Assembly (NCBI RefSeq): GCF_003852705.1 | Contig: NZ_REFA01000008.1 | Coordinates: forward strand, 40,321-104,320 | DNA length: 64,000 nt | Direction of reading: 5' to 3' | Source of the DNA: Amniculibacterium aquaticum | GTDB taxonomy: Bacteria > Bacteroidota > Bacteroidia > Flavobacteriales > Weeksellaceae | Shown here: in pieces, positions 42,825 to 54,500 of the stretch | Layout: each line of letters begins with the position of its first letter | Position numbering within the stretch: position 1 is the stretch's first letter | Position numbers and translations under genes: made by a program | The notes under the pieces: generated by a model | Databases searched by the model: none | Told to the model about the DNA's origin: nothing | What the model saw: the letters and a program-made list of their open reading frames with translations, nothing else

Positions 42825-45800
42825 ATGTACCTGATTTTTGATACTGAAACCACCGGGTTGCCAAAAAATTTCAATGCACCACTCTCAGATTCGGACAATT
42901 GGCCAAGAATGGTTCAGATTGCTTGGCAACTGCACGATGATGAAGGTAATCTTATTGAAAATCAGGATTATATCATAAAGCCTGAAGGCTACGATATTCC
43001 CTTTAATGTCACTAAAATTCACGGTATTTCTACCCAAATGGCTCACGAGCAAGGTCGTGATCTTACCGAAGTCTTGCAAGAATTTGCCGAAGTGGTCAAG
43101 AGATCCAGAATTGGTGCTGGACATAACATAGAATTCGATTATAACATCGTTGGAGCTGAATTTTTTAGGAAGAATTTGGATAATGTTTTAGAGCAACTTC
43201 CGTCTGCCGATACCATGCATTTAGGAACGGATTTCTGTCAACTTCCAGGAGGAAGAATGGGAAGGTTTAAGAGTCCGAAATTGGAAGAACTTTATCAAAA
43301 ACTTTATGGCGAAAAATTTGATGAAGCCCACAATGCCGCAGCCGATGTTAATGCTACAGCCCAGGTTTTCTTTGAAATGATGCGGATTGGAGTGATCCCT
43401 GCTGAAAATCTGAAAACCACTCCTGAGGTGCTGGAACGGTTCCAGTTGAAATACATCGAGCCGATTGCTCCTTTTGATATTGTGATCCGAAGACAAGTCG
43501 CGGATTCTAAAAAAAGTAAATCCAAACAAGGTGTTGGTTTGGGTTCGGACATCGATTTGGGAAGTTATTTTCATTTTCATAACCATTCCATTTTTTCGTC
43601 GTTACAAGCAACCACCAGTCTTTCCAGTTTGGTGAAAACAGCTGCTGATCAAAATTTCCCGGCTGTAGGTTTGGTAGATTTGGGGAATATGATGGGGGCT
43701 TTTAAATTTGTTTCTGAAGTTGAAAAATACAACGGCGATCTTAAAAAGAAAAAAGAAGAAGCAGAAGCAAAAGAGAATAAATCCCCTGAGGATGAATTAA
43801 TCTTACAGAAAAAAACATTAATACCGGTTTTGGGTTCAGAGTTTTACCTTTCTGATCGACCGGAGCAGAAGCAATTTACCAAAGATGACCCCGATCGAAG
43901 AACTCAGATGGTGCTTTTGGCTAAGAATTTTTCAGGATATAAAAATTTAACAAAACTTTCCAGCTTAGGGTTTCTTCATGGTTTTTATTTCGGTGTTCCG
44001 AGAATTTCCAGAGCGATGGTGGCTCAATACAAAGAAAATGTAATTGCCGTAACCTCGGGGATTGCTGGAGATATACCGGCAACCATTTTAGAGTACGGAG
44101 AACAAAAAGGTGAAGAGCTCTTCTTGTGGTGGAAAGAAACATTCGGTTCGGATTTCTATGTTCAGATTCAAAATCATCAACTTCCCGAAGAGGAATATGT
44201 CAACGGTATTTTATTGAAATGGGCGGAAAAATATGGGGTGAAGGTTTTGGCGCAAAACGAAACTTTTTATACCCATAAATCGGATGCCAACATCCAGGAT
44301 ATTGTTTCTTGCATTAAAGACGGAGAGAAGCTTTCGACAGAGATAGGCAAAGGTTTTGGAAGAAGACGAGGCTTGGCTACTCAGGATTATTTTATAAAGT
44401 CAGCAGAAGAGTTAAGGCAAAGTTTTCATCAATATCCTGAGGCTTTTGAGGCGTATTCTGAATTTTTAGAAAAATTTGAACCGTACAAATTAAAAAGAGA
44501 TGTCCTGCTTCCGGCTTTTGATATTCCAGAAGAATTTCAAGATGCTCAGGATTTAGAAGACGGTGGTAAGCGGGGCGAAAATGCCTTTCTAAGGCACTTG
44601 ACCTACGAGGGAGCTCGAGCAAAATACGATGAGATAAGCCCAGAAATTTCCGAACGATTGGATTTTGAATTGTCGGTAATTGCCAATACCGGATATCCGG
44701 GATATTTCCTAATTGTTCAGGATTTTTGTAACGAAGCCCGAAATATGGGGGTTTGGGTAGGCCCTGGAAGGGGTTCGGCTGCAGGTTCGGCTGTAGCCTA
44801 TTGCATCGGGATTACCAATGTAGATCCTATTAAGTACGACCTCCTTTTTGAGAGATTCTTGAATCCTGAAAGGGTTTCCATGCCGGATATCGATATCGAT
44901 TTTGACGATGAAGGAAGGGATAAAATCATCAAATGGGTGGTCGAAAAATACGGTAAGATGAATGTAGCGCAGATCATTACTTACTCGGTTTTGGGAGGAA
45001 AGTCGGCGATAAAAGATGCGGGAAGGGTGTTGGATGTTTCCATTCCGGAAACCAATAATATAGCCAAATTAATTCCTGCAACTCCAGGGATGAACATTGC
45101 CAAAGCACTATCCAAATACGATAAATTGGCAGATGAAGATAAGGTCTTGGTGGACGAAATGAAAGCCATTCTTGAGGATCAATCAGATGCAAGGCACGAA
45201 GTTTTGGCATCGGCACAAAAAATGGAAGGTTGCATCCGAAATACCGGGATCCACGCCTGCGGTGTGATTATTACTCCGGAAGATATTTCTAATCTGGTCC
45301 CGATTACGATTGCTGCAAAAGATGCTGATATTTTGGTGTCGCAGTTTGATAACTCCGTCGCAGAAAGTGCCGGGCTTCTAAAGATGGATTTCTTGGGACT
45401 TAGGACTTTAACCATCATCAAGCATGCGATAAAATTGGTGAAAGACCGACACGGTGTCGATATCAATCCGGACGAAATTCCTTTGGACGATGCTAAAACC
45501 TATCAACTTTTCAAAGAGGGAAGGACCATTGGGATTTTCCAATACGAAAGTGCCGGTATGCAAAAATACATGCGAGAACTGAAACCTACAGTTTTTGCCG
45601 ACCTTATCGCGATGAATGCATTGTACAGACCGGGTCCGATCAAGTACATTCCGAACTTTATCAACAGAAAACACGGTTTGGAAGAAATTGTGTACGATTT
45701 GCCTGAAAATGAAGAATATCTGAAAGAAACCTATGGGATTACCGTGTACCAAGAGCAGGTAATGTTGCTCTCTCAAAAGTTGGCAAATTTCACCAAAGGC

Positions 45801-47459
45801 CAAGCGGATACCTTAAGAAAAGCAATGGGTAAAAAACAAAAAGATGTTTTGGATAAAATGTTCCCGTTGTTTTTGGAAGGAGGAAGAAAAAATAACCTGG
45901 ACGAAGAAAAACTCAATAAAATATGGAAAGACTGGGAGGCCTTTGCAGAATATGCGTTCAATAAGTCGCACTCAACTTGTTATGCGCTGATTGCGTATCA
46001 TACTGCGTACCTCAAGGCCAACTACCCGGCAGAATACATGGCGAGTGTGATGTCCAACAACATCAACAATACCAAACAAATCACCTTGTTCATGGAGGAT
46101 TGTCAATCTATGGGTGTGGATGTTTTGGGTCCTGATGTTAATGAAAGTCAATACGAATTTTCGGTGAATGATAAAGGTCAGATTCGTTTTGGTTTGGGCG
46201 CGATAAAAGGAATTGGTGAGGGACCGAGTGAAGCCATTGTGGAAACACGAAAGCAAGAACGATTTAAAAATATTTTTGATTTTTTCGAAAGAGTACCTTC
46301 TTCGCAAATCAATAAAAGAGTGGTGGAAAGTTTGGTTATTGCCGGTGCTTTCGACGAAACCGATCAGTACAACCGCGCTCAATATTTTGAACCCGACATC
46401 AGTGGTAGAATAACCATTGAGAGATTGTTGAAGTACGGATCGAGTTACCAAGATTCTAAAAACGAAATGGAAAACTCTCTATTTGCCGATTTTGCCGATG
46501 AGGTTAAGATTGAACAACCCAAAATTAATCCTGCTCCGGAATGGCAAAATATGTTCAAACTGAATAAGGAAAGGGAAATTATTGGCTTCTATCTATCTGC
46601 ACATCCTTTGGACGAGTTCAAGTATCAATTCCAATTTATTAAAGGATTGCTGAGTAAAAAAGCCATTTTGGAAGAGCAGAAAAGTGAAAATGTTAATAAT
46701 GAAGAAGTGATTCTTCCGGTTGAAACTCAGGATTCTGACGATCAATTAACGGAGATAATTTCTGATGATTTTGAAATGGAAGAAAATCTTGAGGTTGAAG
46801 AAGTATCAAAAAAAGCCGAACCAAAAGGAAGTTTTAATTTCTTAGATTTGGACGAGGTGGAAGCGTTCAAAAATTCATCGATTTTAACAAAACAGGTAGA
46901 ACTTTTTAACGATCCCAAATTGTCATGGAAAGAAAAACAGGCCATGAAAGATCGAGGTGCTGAATATACAGTAGCCGGTTTGGTGACGGAATATGTGGTA
47001 AGAGACGGTAAGATGAGCGGCGAAAAAGTAGCTTTTGTTACTTTGGAAGATTACACCGGTAGTTGCTCTTTCCGTTTGGGCGATCGGGATTATATGAAGC
47101 TAAGGGATAAGATCGATCTGCAGCGATTTTTGATTTTCAAAATAAAATATGCTGTTTTATCCGATGGAAGGGTTTTTATCAATGTGGTCGATGTGTCGGA
47201 ATTGAAGGATGTTTTCAACCAATTTGTAAAAAGCATGACCTTGGTAATGGATGTCAACGACATAAGACGAGAGGATATCGAGTTTATAAAAAACAATTTT
47301 ATGAACGAAGAGGGAGCTCAGAAACTGTCCTTTAGTATTAGAAATCCAGAAGACGAGTCCTGTATGGAATTGATCTCTTTAAAATGTGCTTTGAAGCTGG
47401 ATGGAGATATGTTGGGTCTGGTAGCTCAAGAACAGAAATATCAATTCTATCTAAATTAA
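42825..47459 (+). CDS. dnaE: DNA polymerase III alpha subunit with fused N-terminal 3'-5' exonuclease
   Basis: The replicative polymerase, 1544 residues from the ATG at 42825 (an upstream TTG at 42765 is rejected). Residues 1-185 are a DnaQ-like proofreading exonuclease with DTETTG (Asp6, Glu8), HNIEFD (Asp105) and HNAAAD (His169, Asp174). A PHP domain starts near 249 (FHFHNHSIFSSL). The polymerase core has PGRGSAAGSAVAYC and the catalytic aspartates in MPDIDIDFDD (686-695). After a helix-hairpin-helix region, an acidic insertion lies at about 1282-1336, followed by an OB fold (about 1379-1450). Fused exonuclease is typical of Bacteroidota DnaE. Monocistronic. Confidence 0.96.
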   Translation: MYLIFDTETTGLPKNFNAPLSDSDNWPRMVQIAWQLHDDEGNLIENQDYIIKPEGYDIPFNVTKIHGISTQMAHEQGRDLTEVLQEFAEVVKRSRIGAGHNIEFDYNIVGAEFFRKNLDNVLEQLPSADTMHLGTDFCQLPGGRMGRFKSPKLEELYQKLYGEKFDEAHNAAADVNATAQVFFEMMRIGVIPAENLKTTPEVLERFQLKYIEPIAPFDIVIRRQVADSKKSKSKQGVGLGSDIDLGSYFHFHNHSIFSSLQATTSLSSLVKTAADQNFPAVGLVDLGNMMGAFKFVSEVEKYNGDLKKKKEEAEAKENKSPEDELILQKKTLIPVLGSEFYLSDRPEQKQFTKDDPDRRTQMVLLAKNFSGYKNLTKLSSLGFLHGFYFGVPRISRAMVAQYKENVIAVTSGIAGDIPATILEYGEQKGEELFLWWKETFGSDFYVQIQNHQLPEEEYVNGILLKWAEKYGVKVLAQNETFYTHKSDANIQDIVSCIKDGEKLSTEIGKGFGRRRGLATQDYFIKSAEELRQSFHQYPEAFEAYSEFLEKFEPYKLKRDVLLPAFDIPEEFQDAQDLEDGGKRGENAFLRHLTYEGARAKYDEISPEISERLDFELSVIANTGYPGYFLIVQDFCNEARNMGVWVGPGRGSAAGSAVAYCIGITNVDPIKYDLLFERFLNPERVSMPDIDIDFDDEGRDKIIKWVVEKYGKMNVAQIITYSVLGGKSAIKDAGRVLDVSIPETNNIAKLIPATPGMNIAKALSKYDKLADEDKVLVDEMKAILEDQSDARHEVLASAQKMEGCIRNTGIHACGVIITPEDISNLVPITIAAKDADILVSQFDNSVAESAGLLKMDFLGLRTLTIIKHAIKLVKDRHGVDINPDEIPLDDAKTYQLFKEGRTIGIFQYESAGMQKYMRELKPTVFADLIAMNALYRPGPIKYIPNFINRKHGLEEIVYDLPENEEYLKETYGITVYQEQVMLLSQKLANFTKGQADTLRKAMGKKQKDVLDKMFPLFLEGGRKNNLDEEKLNKIWKDWEAFAEYAFNKSHSTCYALIAYHTAYLKANYPAEYMASVMSNNINNTKQITLFMEDCQSMGVDVLGPDVNESQYEFSVNDKGQIRFGLGAIKGIGEGPSEAIVETRKQERFKNIFDFFERVPSSQINKRVVESLVIAGAFDETDQYNRAQYFEPDISGRITIERLLKYGSSYQDSKNEMENSLFADFADEVKIEQPKINPAPEWQNMFKLNKEREIIGFYLSAHPLDEFKYQFQFIKGLLSKKAILEEQKSENVNNEEVILPVETQDSDDQLTEIISDDFEMEENLEVEEVSKKAEPKGSFNFLDLDEVEAFKNSSILTKQVELFNDPKLSWKEKQAMKDRGAEYTVAGLVTEYVVRDGKMSGEKVAFVTLEDYTGSCSFRLGDRDYMKLRDKIDLQRFLIFKIKYAVLSDGRVFINVVDVSELKDVFNQFVKSMTLVMDVNDIRREDIEFIKNNFMNEEGAQKLSFSIRNPEDESCMELISLKCALKLDGDMLGLVAQEQKYQFYLN

Positions 47460-47487
47460 GAATTGTTTACAGATTGTTATCGAAAGT

Positions 47488-47517
47488 AAGAGAAAGTGTA
47501 TGTCTTTCTCTTTTTTA
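47488..47517 (+). terminator. Terminator of dnaE
   Basis: AAGAGAAAG pairs with CTTTCTCTT around TGTATGT and is followed by T. Confidence 0.75.
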
Positions 47518-47636
47518 TTATGTTAAATTGAATATCTTTCAGAAGCTTGAATTTGTGACATTGCAATTGTTTTTAAGTGTTTATTTGCGTTGTTTTCATG
47601 AATTTTATTTAAAAATTATTAAATTCTGTTTGAAGC

Positions 47637-47669
47637 TTTGTGTTTGGTTGTGGATTATTGTTATATTTG
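47637..47669 (+). promoter_or_regulatory. Promoter of the first T9SS cargo gene
   Basis: TTTG at 47637-47640 and TATATTTG at 47662-47669 are 21 bases apart, a good fit to the Bacteroidota -33/-7 promoter. The ATG follows at 47696. Confidence 0.6.
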
Positions 47670-47695
47670 CCACTTATCATTTTTAAATAATAGAT

Positions 47696-50600
47696 ATGAA
47701 GAGAGTTTTATTATCGTGTTTTGCGGCATTGGGAATCGGTGCTTCAGCGCAAATTACAGTTAATGAAAGTTTTGAGTCCACAACAACACCTACGGGGTGG
47801 GCGTATTCAGGATTTTCAAGGACGACCACTTCGCCAAGATTTTGCGCGGGGACTGCAGGTTTAAGCAGAAACTTTTATGGAGGAAACGCTGGGAATTTGG
47901 TGTATACCTCTAATGTTTCTAACGGAGGAGATTTGGCGGTTTCTTTCCAGTACAAAACTTTAGAATACAGTTCGGGTTCTGGAGTTGGAGGAACATTAAA
48001 AGTTGAATACTCCATAGATGGAGGTACAACTTATGCGCAATTAGGTGCAGATGTGGCATTGTCATCGGTAACTTCTTGTACTACTTTTACAGGGAATATT
48101 CCTGCGGGAACAATTCCGGCTGCGGCAAACTTCAAATTTAGAATTTCTAATCAGTTTATTTCTGGTGACTATTGGTTGGTTGTTGATGATGTAAAATTAA
48201 ATCAAACTGCGACGACTGCGCCAGCGTGTACAACGATTACGGCTCCAACAGCTGGGGCAACGGGTGTAGCTTCAGGAGCTACTCTTTCTTGGAATGTTGC
48301 GCCTGGAGCAACCAGTTATGTTGTGAATATGGGGACCACTCCTGGTGGAACCGATGTGATGAATGGGGTAGATGTTGGGAATGTGACCAGTTATTCCGTA
48401 ACTCCAGGATTGTTATATAATACTCAGTATTATGTTAATGTTCTTCCTAAAAATAATTTCGGTTTAGCTACAGGTTGTACAGAGACTTCGTTTACGACAA
48501 CGGCAACGGTGCCTTGTCCTGCTGTTTCTGCACCAACTGCTGGTGCATTTGGGCAATCCTTAACACCTACTATTTCTTGGGGAGCTGTTGCTGGAGCTAC
48601 GAGCTATACAGTAACTGTTGGTTCTTCGGCTGGAGCTAGTGATGTAGTTGCAGGTGTGGATGTGGGGAATGTAACTTCATATACTTTTGCAACTCCTTTA
48701 AGTACTAATACTAAGTATTATTACACAATCAATGCGATTGCTGGTGCTTCTTCTTCCTCATCTTGTACGGAAAGGGATTTTACCACCATGTGTGATCCAT
48801 TTGCAATCCCTTATTTTGAAGGTTTTGAAAACGGTTATACGCACAACACTGCTGTTGCGGGATGTTTGTCTCAGGCGAATGCTACCGGGACATCAACCAA
48901 TGTGTGGACTGCAAATAATACTTTAACGGATTATAATAGAGCTCCTAGAACGGGTTCTTGGAATGCTTTCTTGAAATACAGTAGTGATCGTTGGATGTTT
49001 ATTCCTGTTCAGTTAACTGCAGGTACATCTTATACGGTGAAATTGTTTGCGAGACAAGATGGTGCGACAGCAACCAACTCCAATGTTGGAATTAGTTACG
49101 GGACTTCTGCATCTGCTGCGGCAATGACTAATGTTGTAGCTGCGCCTACGGGTATTATTAATGGAGATTATCAACAGGTTTCAGGAAGCTTTACTCCTGC
49201 AACAACCGGAACTTATGTTGTGGGGATTAAGGGGTATATGAACGGATCTCCTTGGTATATTTCTTTAGATGATATTTCTATTGATGTTGCTGCTGCTTGT
49301 ATTGAGCCTAATGGTGTGACTTCTTCGGCTCCAACTGCAACTTCTTATACATTGACTTGGACGGCTCCTCCAACAGCTCCGGCTGGCGGATACGATGTGT
49401 ATTATTCAACTTCTAACACTCCGCCGGATGCGAGTACGGCTCCAACGCTAACTGGTTTAACCGGTTTGACGACAAATGTTTCTAACTTGCAACCGTTAAC
49501 AGAGTATTATTCTTGGGTAAGATCCAATTGTTCTGCAACTGAAAAGAGTACTTGGTTCTATGGTGGAAAAGTTACAACATTAACTTTCTGTCCTAATGTT
49601 ACTGCACCAGCAAACAACGCAACTGGGGTTTCTACAACTCCAACGATTACTTGGGATGCGGTTAATGGAGCTACAAACTATAATATTACTGTTGGGTCAA
49701 CGCCTGGTGCTAGTGATGTTGTGGCGGGAGTAGATTTGGGGAATGTAACCTCTTATACATTTGCAACACCGTTGTTGAATGATACTCCATATTATTATAC
49801 TATTAATGCGGATAATGGAACGGTGTATTCTAACTCATGTACTGAAAGAATGTTCAGAACGATGTGTTTGCCGTATACAGTTCCGTATAACGAAGGTTTT
49901 GAAAACGGTTATACACACGATTCTCCTGTAGCGGGATGTTTATCTCAAGCGTCACAGACGGGTACTGGTGTGTGGAAGGCGAATAATACTTTTACAGATT
50001 ACAATAGAACTCCTAGAACGGGTTCTTGGAATGCGTTCTTGATATACGGTAACGAAGATTGGTTGTTTATCCCGATTCAGTTAACGGCAGGGATAACTTA
50101 TACTGCAAAAGTGTACGCAAGACAAGATGGTGCAACTGCATCCAACTCCAATGTTGGAATTAGTTATGGGACTTCTGCATCTGCATCTGCAATGACTAAT
50201 GTTGTAGCTGCGCCTACAGGTATTGTTAATGGAGATTACCAAAAAATTTCCGGAAACTTCACGGTACCAACTACCGGTACTTATGTAGTGGGTATCAAAG
50301 GGTATATGAATGGTACTCCTTGGTATGTTTCTTTAGATGATATTTCTATTGAAGAGGCTTCTTCTTGTATTGAGCCAACGGCGTTAGCTACGGTTTCTGC
50401 AACGGCTACTTCTGCAAATATTTCATGGACGGCACCGGTTGGTACGGCTCCTGCAAACGGATATGCGGTGTATTATACGGCAAGCAGTGTGGTGCCAGAT
50501 GCTACAACGGTTGCGTCTCAAACTTCTGCAACAACTACAGCTGCACTTACAGGTTTGACATCGGATACGCAATACTATGTTTGGGTAAAATCTCTTTGTT

Positions 50601-51328
50601 CTACTACGGAGTCTAGTTCTTGGGCTGGACCGTTAATGGTAACAACAGGATACTGTCCTCCAACAGGTGGATCTTCTTCCCAATTGTATTACTTAGGAAA
50701 TGTTTCTACTACAGGTGGTGTGACTAACTTGGCTTATACTGCGTCTTCGTATCAGGCGTATGATAACCAAGTAGCAACAACATTTAGCGGAACTCCTGGT
50801 ACTGCTATTACGGTGAATATATTGCCTTCTTCTTCGGATGCATACTATTATGTTTGGGTGGATTGGAATAATGATTTTAAATTCGATGGTGCGGGTGAAG
50901 TTGTTTTAGCGACTACTTCTTATACGACTTCGGCTACAGCGACCATAAATATTCCTGCGGGACAGGCTGCAGGTGATTATAGAGTAAGAATGGCTCAATC
51001 TTATATTGGTGCTGTTACTCCGTGCGGACCTGCTGCGTATGGTAATTATGTGGACTTTACATTGTCAGTTGGAGCTTTGGCAACGGCTGAAGTAGCAACT
51101 AAAGATAATGTGAAAATCTATCCTAATCCATTTGTTGATGTGTTGAATGTTTCAGATGTTAAAGATGTTCGATCTGTAACCATCACTGATGCTTCTGGTA
51201 GATTAGTGAAAACAATTGCTAAACCAACTACTGAATTGCATTTAGGAGATCTGAAAACCGGAATGTATTTGGTGACTCTTCATTATAAAGACGGTTCGGT
51301 AAAAACGATGAAAGCAATGAAGAAATAA
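47696..51328 (+). CDS. Large secreted multi-domain protein with T9SS type A sorting domain (1)
   Basis: A 1210-residue surface or secreted protein. A signal peptide (about 1-18) is followed by a jelly-roll domain (about 20-170), fibronectin type III-like domains (about 178-367), a second jelly-roll (369-533, FEGFENGYTH), two more FN3 domains (535-720), a third jelly-roll (723-880), another FN3, a GEVED domain (about 990-1115, VDWNNDFKFDGAGEV) and a T9SS type A C-terminal signal (about 1130-1210, starting KIYPNPFVDVL). No peptidase or glycosidase domain is seen, so adhesion or matrix formation is more likely than catalysis. It is monocistronic. Confidence 0.85.
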   Translation: MKRVLLSCFAALGIGASAQITVNESFESTTTPTGWAYSGFSRTTTSPRFCAGTAGLSRNFYGGNAGNLVYTSNVSNGGDLAVSFQYKTLEYSSGSGVGGTLKVEYSIDGGTTYAQLGADVALSSVTSCTTFTGNIPAGTIPAAANFKFRISNQFISGDYWLVVDDVKLNQTATTAPACTTITAPTAGATGVASGATLSWNVAPGATSYVVNMGTTPGGTDVMNGVDVGNVTSYSVTPGLLYNTQYYVNVLPKNNFGLATGCTETSFTTTATVPCPAVSAPTAGAFGQSLTPTISWGAVAGATSYTVTVGSSAGASDVVAGVDVGNVTSYTFATPLSTNTKYYYTINAIAGASSSSSCTERDFTTMCDPFAIPYFEGFENGYTHNTAVAGCLSQANATGTSTNVWTANNTLTDYNRAPRTGSWNAFLKYSSDRWMFIPVQLTAGTSYTVKLFARQDGATATNSNVGISYGTSASAAAMTNVVAAPTGIINGDYQQVSGSFTPATTGTYVVGIKGYMNGSPWYISLDDISIDVAAACIEPNGVTSSAPTATSYTLTWTAPPTAPAGGYDVYYSTSNTPPDASTAPTLTGLTGLTTNVSNLQPLTEYYSWVRSNCSATEKSTWFYGGKVTTLTFCPNVTAPANNATGVSTTPTITWDAVNGATNYNITVGSTPGASDVVAGVDLGNVTSYTFATPLLNDTPYYYTINADNGTVYSNSCTERMFRTMCLPYTVPYNEGFENGYTHDSPVAGCLSQASQTGTGVWKANNTFTDYNRTPRTGSWNAFLIYGNEDWLFIPIQLTAGITYTAKVYARQDGATASNSNVGISYGTSASASAMTNVVAAPTGIVNGDYQKISGNFTVPTTGTYVVGIKGYMNGTPWYVSLDDISIEEASSCIEPTALATVSATATSANISWTAPVGTAPANGYAVYYTASSVVPDATTVASQTSATTTAALTGLTSDTQYYVWVKSLCSTTESSSWAGPLMVTTGYCPPTGGSSSQLYYLGNVSTTGGVTNLAYTASSYQAYDNQVATTFSGTPGTAITVNILPSSSDAYYYVWVDWNNDFKFDGAGEVVLATTSYTTSATATINIPAGQAAGDYRVRMAQSYIGAVTPCGPAAYGNYVDFTLSVGALATAEVATKDNVKIYPNPFVDVLNVSDVKDVRSVTITDASGRLVKTIAKPTTELHLGDLKTGMYLVTLHYKDGSVKTMKAMKK

Positions 51329-51358
51329 TCAAAAAATAATTTGTTTATTTTTAAATAA

Positions 51359-51402
51359 GGTTGTCCAGAATTGGGCAACCTTTTTTTTTTTTTTTTTTTT
51401 TT
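51359..51402 (+). terminator. Terminator with 22-base T run
   Basis: GGTTGTCC pairs with GGGCAACC around AGAATT, followed by 22 consecutive T (51381-51402). The length of the run is unusual; see findings. Confidence 0.85.
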
Positions 51403-51584
51403 GTTGAATTTTATTGACTTTGTGACTTTAATTAATTGAATGTTTAATAAAATATGTTTTTTATTAGTGTTAACAATGTTCTTTATGTGTCTTTTTTAAA
51501 ATGTTGACAAATAAAATTAATTAAACATGAGTTTTATCATTTTTTTTTATAACTTAGCCAAATTATGTTAAAAAAATATAAAAC

Positions 51585-54500
51585 ATGAAGAGATTTTATT
51601 ATTTAGCAGCATTGGTGCTGACGGCTTACCAGCTCAATGCTCAAACTTATTGTACACCCACTTATGATGAGGGTTGTAGTGATGGAGATATGATAGACTC
51701 CTTTTCAGTGCCTAGTGCTTCCTATCAGCATTTGAGTACGGGATGTTCTACAGGTGCTTATGGAGACTATTATGCGACGGAAACCATTACGATCCAAGCA
51801 GGTGTTTCTACTGCTTACCAGGTAACCCACGGTTTTGGGAGTCAGAAAGTGAAAATCTGGATCGATTTTAACAACGACGGAATTTTTGCAAACGATGCTA
51901 CGGAAACGGTGAGTTCAGCTTCTGCTTCAGGAAATACAACCAATGGGAATATTCTTATCCCGGGAAATGTGACTCCAGGAACTTACAGAATGCGAGTGGG
52001 AGATAGGTATTCTCAAGATCCTGTCCCGTGTGATAATACATCATTTGCGTATGGAGAAGCGCACGATTATAAAGTGGTAGTTACGGCTGCTCCATCTTGT
52101 TTAACGCCTTCAGCGATTTTAACTTCAGGAGCTACTGCTACGACTGTTAATTTGGCGTGGACGGCTCCAACTACAGTGCCGACAGGAGGTTATGATTTGT
52201 ATTATTCAACATCAAGCACTCCGTCTCCAGATGCGGCTACAACACCATTGGTAACCGGGCTTACAGGGACTTCTACAGTGGTAACAGGATTGCAACCGTC
52301 CACACAGTATTATTTCTGGTTAAGATCAAATTGTACTTCCGAGCAAAGTCCTTGGGTTATGGGTAATTCTTCTACAACCTTGACTTTCTGTCCGTCAGTA
52401 ACTTCCCCTGCAAATGCAGCGAATGGTCAATCTTTGACACCAACGATTTCTTGGACTGCTGTAACCGGTGCTACCAATTACAATATTACTGTAGGATCTA
52501 CACCTGGTGCAAGTGATGTTTTGGCTGGTATTGATTTGGGTAATGTTACTTCTTATACTTTTGCAACACCTCTTACTACGAACACGACCTACTATTATAC
52601 AATCAATGCGGATAATGGAACGGTGTATTCTAACTCATGTACAGAGAGAAGTTTTACTACCATGTGTGATCCATATACAATCCCATATTTCGAAGGTTTT
52701 GAAAGTGGATATGTTCACGATACTCCGGTTACCGGTTGCTTAGCTCAAGCTTCTATTGAGGGAGGAGGAGTTTGGAGAGCAAATAACACATATACTACAT
52801 ACAATAGAACGCCTAGGACGGGTAGTTGGAATACTTTCTTGCAATACGGTAATAAGGATTGGTTGTTTATCCCGATACAGTTAACGGCGGGTACAACTTA
52901 TTCGGCTAAAGTGTATGCACGACAAGATTCATCAACTCCTACTTACGCAAATGTATCGATTAGCTATGGTACTTCTTCGACTGCTGCAGCAATGACCAAT
53001 GTGATTGCTCCTGCTGTTAATATTATCAATGGCGATTACCAAAAAGTGTCGGGTAACTTTACGGTTCCTACTACCGGTACTTATGTAGTTGGTATCAAAG
53101 GGGAAATAAGCTCTTCTCCTTGGTATTTATCCATGGATGATATATCTATTGAAGAAGTTGCCGGTTGTCTTGAGCCTTCTGCGATAGCTGCTTCCAATGT
53201 AACAGGTGCAACGGCTACACTTTCTTGGAATGCACCGGCTGGACCTGCTCCTGCATCGTATGATGTGTATTATTCAACTTCTGATGTAGATCCAACAGCG
53301 ACTACAACACCGACATGGAACGGGACTGCAACTACAACCAACTTATCTGCTTTGACACCGAATACCGTGTATTATGTTTGGGTAAGATCCAATTGTGGTG
53401 CAGCTCAAAGTGTTTGGGAGGCTTTACCTTCATTTATGACGGGACAGATTCCTGCATCGTTACCGTATACTCAAGATTTTAGTGGTACGAATGATATGGC
53501 GTTAATCAACGGTACACAAACCAATCAGTGGTTTGTAGGTACGGCAGAGGGTAACCCGGCAGGTTCATTGTATGTAACCAATGACGGCGGTACTACCAAT
53601 GCTTACGACACAGCTTCTACAACTGCAGTACATGCATACAGAGATATAGCTGTGCCGGCCGGTACAACTTTATCAACACTTTCATTTGATTGGAAAGCTC
53701 AAGGAGAATCTGCTTCTTACGATTACTTAAGAGTGTTCTTGGTTCCAACTTCATTTAACCCAACACCAGGGACAAAAATAAATACAACTACGGGTATTAC
53801 CCAGATTGGAGGAGTATTTAACCAACAAAGTTCTTGGCAAAATTATGTAAATGCAAATGTGGATCTATCTGCATTCGCTGGTCAGACGGTTCGTCTATTG
53901 TTTGAATGGTGGAATGATGGTTCGGGTGGTACCAACCCTCCAGCAGCTGTTGATAATATCAATTTAATGATTCCTACTTGTGTAGCTCCAACTGGATTAT
54001 CAATCGCCAATGTTACCAACACCTCAGGAACGGTAAATTGGACAGCTCCAACTCCAGCTCCTGGATTAGGGTACGATGTGTATTCGTCAACGACCAATAC
54101 GGCGCCAACTGCAACTACAACGCCAACAGCTTCTGTAACTGCAACTACTTATAATATGACAGGTTTGACTATGGATACTTCGTATTTCGTTTGGGTAAGA
54201 TCCAGCTGTACAGCATCTGATAAAAGTACTTGGTCTGGTCCTATAGAAGTAAGAACAGGCTATTGTGGACCTACAGGAGGAGCTTCTTCTCAGTTGTATT
54301 ACTTAGGAAATGTTTCTACTACAGGAGGTGTGACTAACTTGGCTTATACGGCATCTTCGTATCAGGCGTATGATAATCAAACAGCAACTACTTTTAGTGG
54401 AGTACAAGGTGCTGCAATAACTGTTAATTTGTTACCTTCATCTGCGGATGCGTATTATTATATTTGGGTAGATTGGAACAACGATATGAAGTTTGATGGA

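Noticed and set aside
47384..47686. Frame overlapping the end of dnaE
   Set aside because: It crosses the dnaE terminator and the promoter of the next gene and has no domain.
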